From contig CALWRB010000006.1 of NCBI GenBank assembly GCA_944383855.1, forward strand, positions 1 to 64,000: a DNA stretch of 64,000 bases, read 5' to 3'. Source of the stretch: an uncultured Lachnospiraceae bacterium (GTDB lineage Bacteria > Bacillota > Clostridia > Lachnospirales > Anaerotignaceae). Both the position numbers and the translations under genes were made by a program. The notes beneath the pieces were generated by a model. That model made no database searches, had not been told where the DNA came from, and saw only the letters and a list, made by a program, of their open reading frames with translations. Each line of letters starts with the position of its first letter. Position 1 is the first letter of the stretch. Shown in pieces: positions 62,717 through 64,000 of the stretch.

Positions 62717-62747
62717 CTGTTGGGTGTGCAAAGAAGGAGGGAATGTT

Positions 62748-64000
62748 ATGACGGAAGAAGTTTTGGCAGCCATCGGGCAAGCCGTTGGCACAGAGGTATT
62801 TGGCGTCTGGTTTTTGATCGGCGCGGCATTTGTATTTTTTATGCAGGCAGGTTTTGCAATGGTAGAGGCAGGTTTTACGCGAGCGAAAAATGCCGGTAAT
62901 ATCATTATGAAAAACCTGATGGACTTTTGTATTGGCACGGTCGTATTTATTTTCCTGGGTTTTGGAATTTTACTGGGCGAAGATACTTTATTTGGATTCA
63001 TGGGTATGCCTACATTAGGAATTATAACAGACTATGCTAATTTTAACTGGTCCAGTTTTGTGTTTAACTTGGTATTTTGTGCGACAACAGCAACCATTGT
63101 TTCGGGTGCTATGGCAGAGAGAACGAAATTTTTGTCTTACTGTATTTATTCCGCAGTAATCTCCGCAATAGTGTATCCGATCGAGGCACATTGGATCTGG
63201 GGCGGCGGCTGGCTGGCACAGATGGGATTCCACGATTTTGCGGGTTCCTGTGCGATCCACATGGTCGGCGGCACGGCAGCGCTGATCGGTGCAAAAATGG
63301 AAGGCGCCAGAATTGGCAAATTTAAAACAGATGCATCTGGAAAGATTACAAAAGTAAATGCAATTCCCGGTCATAATATTGTGATTGGTGCGTTAGGCTG
63401 CTTTATCCTTTGGTTTGGCTGGTATGGTTTCAACGGTGCGGCAGCAACCAGCGGCGCTCAGTTGGCTTCCATTTTTATGAGCACTACTATCTCTCCTGCG
63501 ATTGCAACAGTTGTTTGTATGATCTTTACTTGGGTCCGCTATGGCAAGCCTGATGTTTCTATGTGTTTGAATGCTTCCTTGGCAGGTTTGGTTGCGATCA
63601 CACCATCTTGTGATGTGACAGATGCCGCAGGTGCGATGGTGATCGGTGCTGTAGCGGGGTTATTGGTAGTATTTGGCGTATGGCTTTGCGATCATGTGCT
63701 GCGCATTGATGACCCCGTCGGCGCGATCGCGGTACACGCTTGCAACGGTATTTGGGGTACAGTCGCAGTCGGTTTGTTTGCAACGCCCGATGCACCCGGT
63801 TCCGCATTGACAGGTTTATTCTACGGCGGCGGTACAGAGTTGCTGTCCATTCAGCTGATTGGTATGGTTTCCGTATTGGCATGGACTTTGGTTACGATGA
63901 CGATTGTTTTCGGTTTGCTTAATAAAACAGTTGGACTTCGTGTTTCTGAGGAGGAAGAAATCACCGGTCTGGATTTAAAAGAACATGGTTTGGCATCTGC
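62748..64000 (+). CDS. amt: Ammonium transporter Amt, 3' end outside the window
   Basis: At least 417 residues, no stop before the window edge. It is an 11-helix type channel for ammonium. Family features are FVFFMQAGFAMVEAGFTRAKN, the pore-region VYPIEAHWIWGGGWL, His in GSCAIHMVGG, and the late HACNGIWGTVAVGLF with the second pore His. AAGGAGGG lies 8 bases before the ATG. The C-terminal tail begins RVSEEEEITGLDLKEHG, so the end is close, unless it is fused to a PII-like domain. A glnB/glnK gene would be expected next. Confidence 0.95.
   Translation, partial: MTEEVLAAIGQAVGTEVFGVWFLIGAAFVFFMQAGFAMVEAGFTRAKNAGNIIMKNLMDFCIGTVVFIFLGFGILLGEDTLFGFMGMPTLGIITDYANFNWSSFVFNLVFCATTATIVSGAMAERTKFLSYCIYSAVISAIVYPIEAHWIWGGGWLAQMGFHDFAGSCAIHMVGGTAALIGAKMEGARIGKFKTDASGKITKVNAIPGHNIVIGALGCFILWFGWYGFNGAAATSGAQLASIFMSTTISPAIATVVCMIFTWVRYGKPDVSMCLNASLAGLVAITPSCDVTDAAGAMVIGAVAGLLVVFGVWLCDHVLRIDDPVGAIAVHACNGIWGTVAVGLFATPDAPGSALTGLFYGGGTELLSIQLIGMVSVLAWTLVTMTIVFGLLNKTVGLRVSEEEEITGLDLKEHGLAS

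Noticed and set aside
62594-62899. 101-codon ORF starting in the amt leader
   Set aside because: It runs through both leader hairpins and into amt in another frame; no family pattern.

Overview
The window is a chromosomal stretch of a spore-forming, Gram-positive anaerobe of the class Clostridia, probably Lachnospirales-like; the genus is not certain. The grounds are a cotJABC spore-coat operon, a GerS-like lipoprotein, rod-shape and secondary wall polymer genes of Firmicutes type, A-tract/T-tract hairpin terminators, consensus SigA promoters and strong AAAGGAG ribosome sites. Base composition is near balanced except for one clearly AT-rich block at 50.35-62.07 kb, which is an integrated mobile element.

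Layout. 1-4.6 kb: arginine operon argC(partial)-argJ-argB-argD-argF, ending in a terminator. 4.8-5.9 kb: a secreted stalk-domain protein on the minus strand. 6.0-7.7 kb: an isolated four-gene phage-type lysis cassette with no other phage genes. 8.2-13.5 kb: a small membrane protein, then a complete branched-chain amino acid ABC importer (livJHMGF). 13.8-17.0 kb, minus strand: cotJC-cotJB-cotJA and an LtaS-type sulfatase. 17.3-21.2 kb: two LytR-CpsA-Psr proteins, uridine kinase and a lipoprotein. 21.3-25.2 kb: a VWA protein, a MazF toxin without a visible antitoxin, a GerS/LolA-like lipoprotein and a nucleoside hydrolase. 25.5-36.2 kb: a secreted NAGPA protein, then a tightly overlapping envelope-polymer cluster (murJ, O-antigen ligase-like, GT4, two DUF4330 proteins, a GT4-CsaB fusion, TagA). 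36.7-42.0 kb: a PucR/CdaR regulator, ftsE-ftsX, a CtpA protease and mreB. 42.6-50.4 kb: gdhA, a SIMPL protein, a YczE-like protein, ecfA1-ecfA2-ecfT-truA and rplM-rpsI.

50.35-62.07 kb is an integrative mobilizable element of about 11.7 kb in the 3' end of rpsI. It is bounded by 14-bp att repeats and has tandem arm-type repeats just inside both ends. It carries a tyrosine integrase, an Xre repressor with an operator array, small HTH/replication-type genes, a MobV relaxase interrupted by an in-frame TAG, and a cargo operon: TetR, an MMPL transporter, and a 1165-residue surface protein with GLUG repeats split by a long coiled coil. The rpsI terminator has been pushed to the far side of the element, where a second copy of the rpsI tail plus terminator also lies. 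The window ends inside amt, preceded by a leader with two terminator-like hairpins.

Functionally the host segments cover nitrogen and amino acid supply (arginine, Liv, GdhA, Amt), wall and cell-shape construction (LCP, LtaS-like, MurJ, CsaB, TagA, FtsEX, MreB) and sporulation. The least-described material is the element's MMPL/GLUG cargo, the orphan lysis cassette and the tandem rpsI attachment region.
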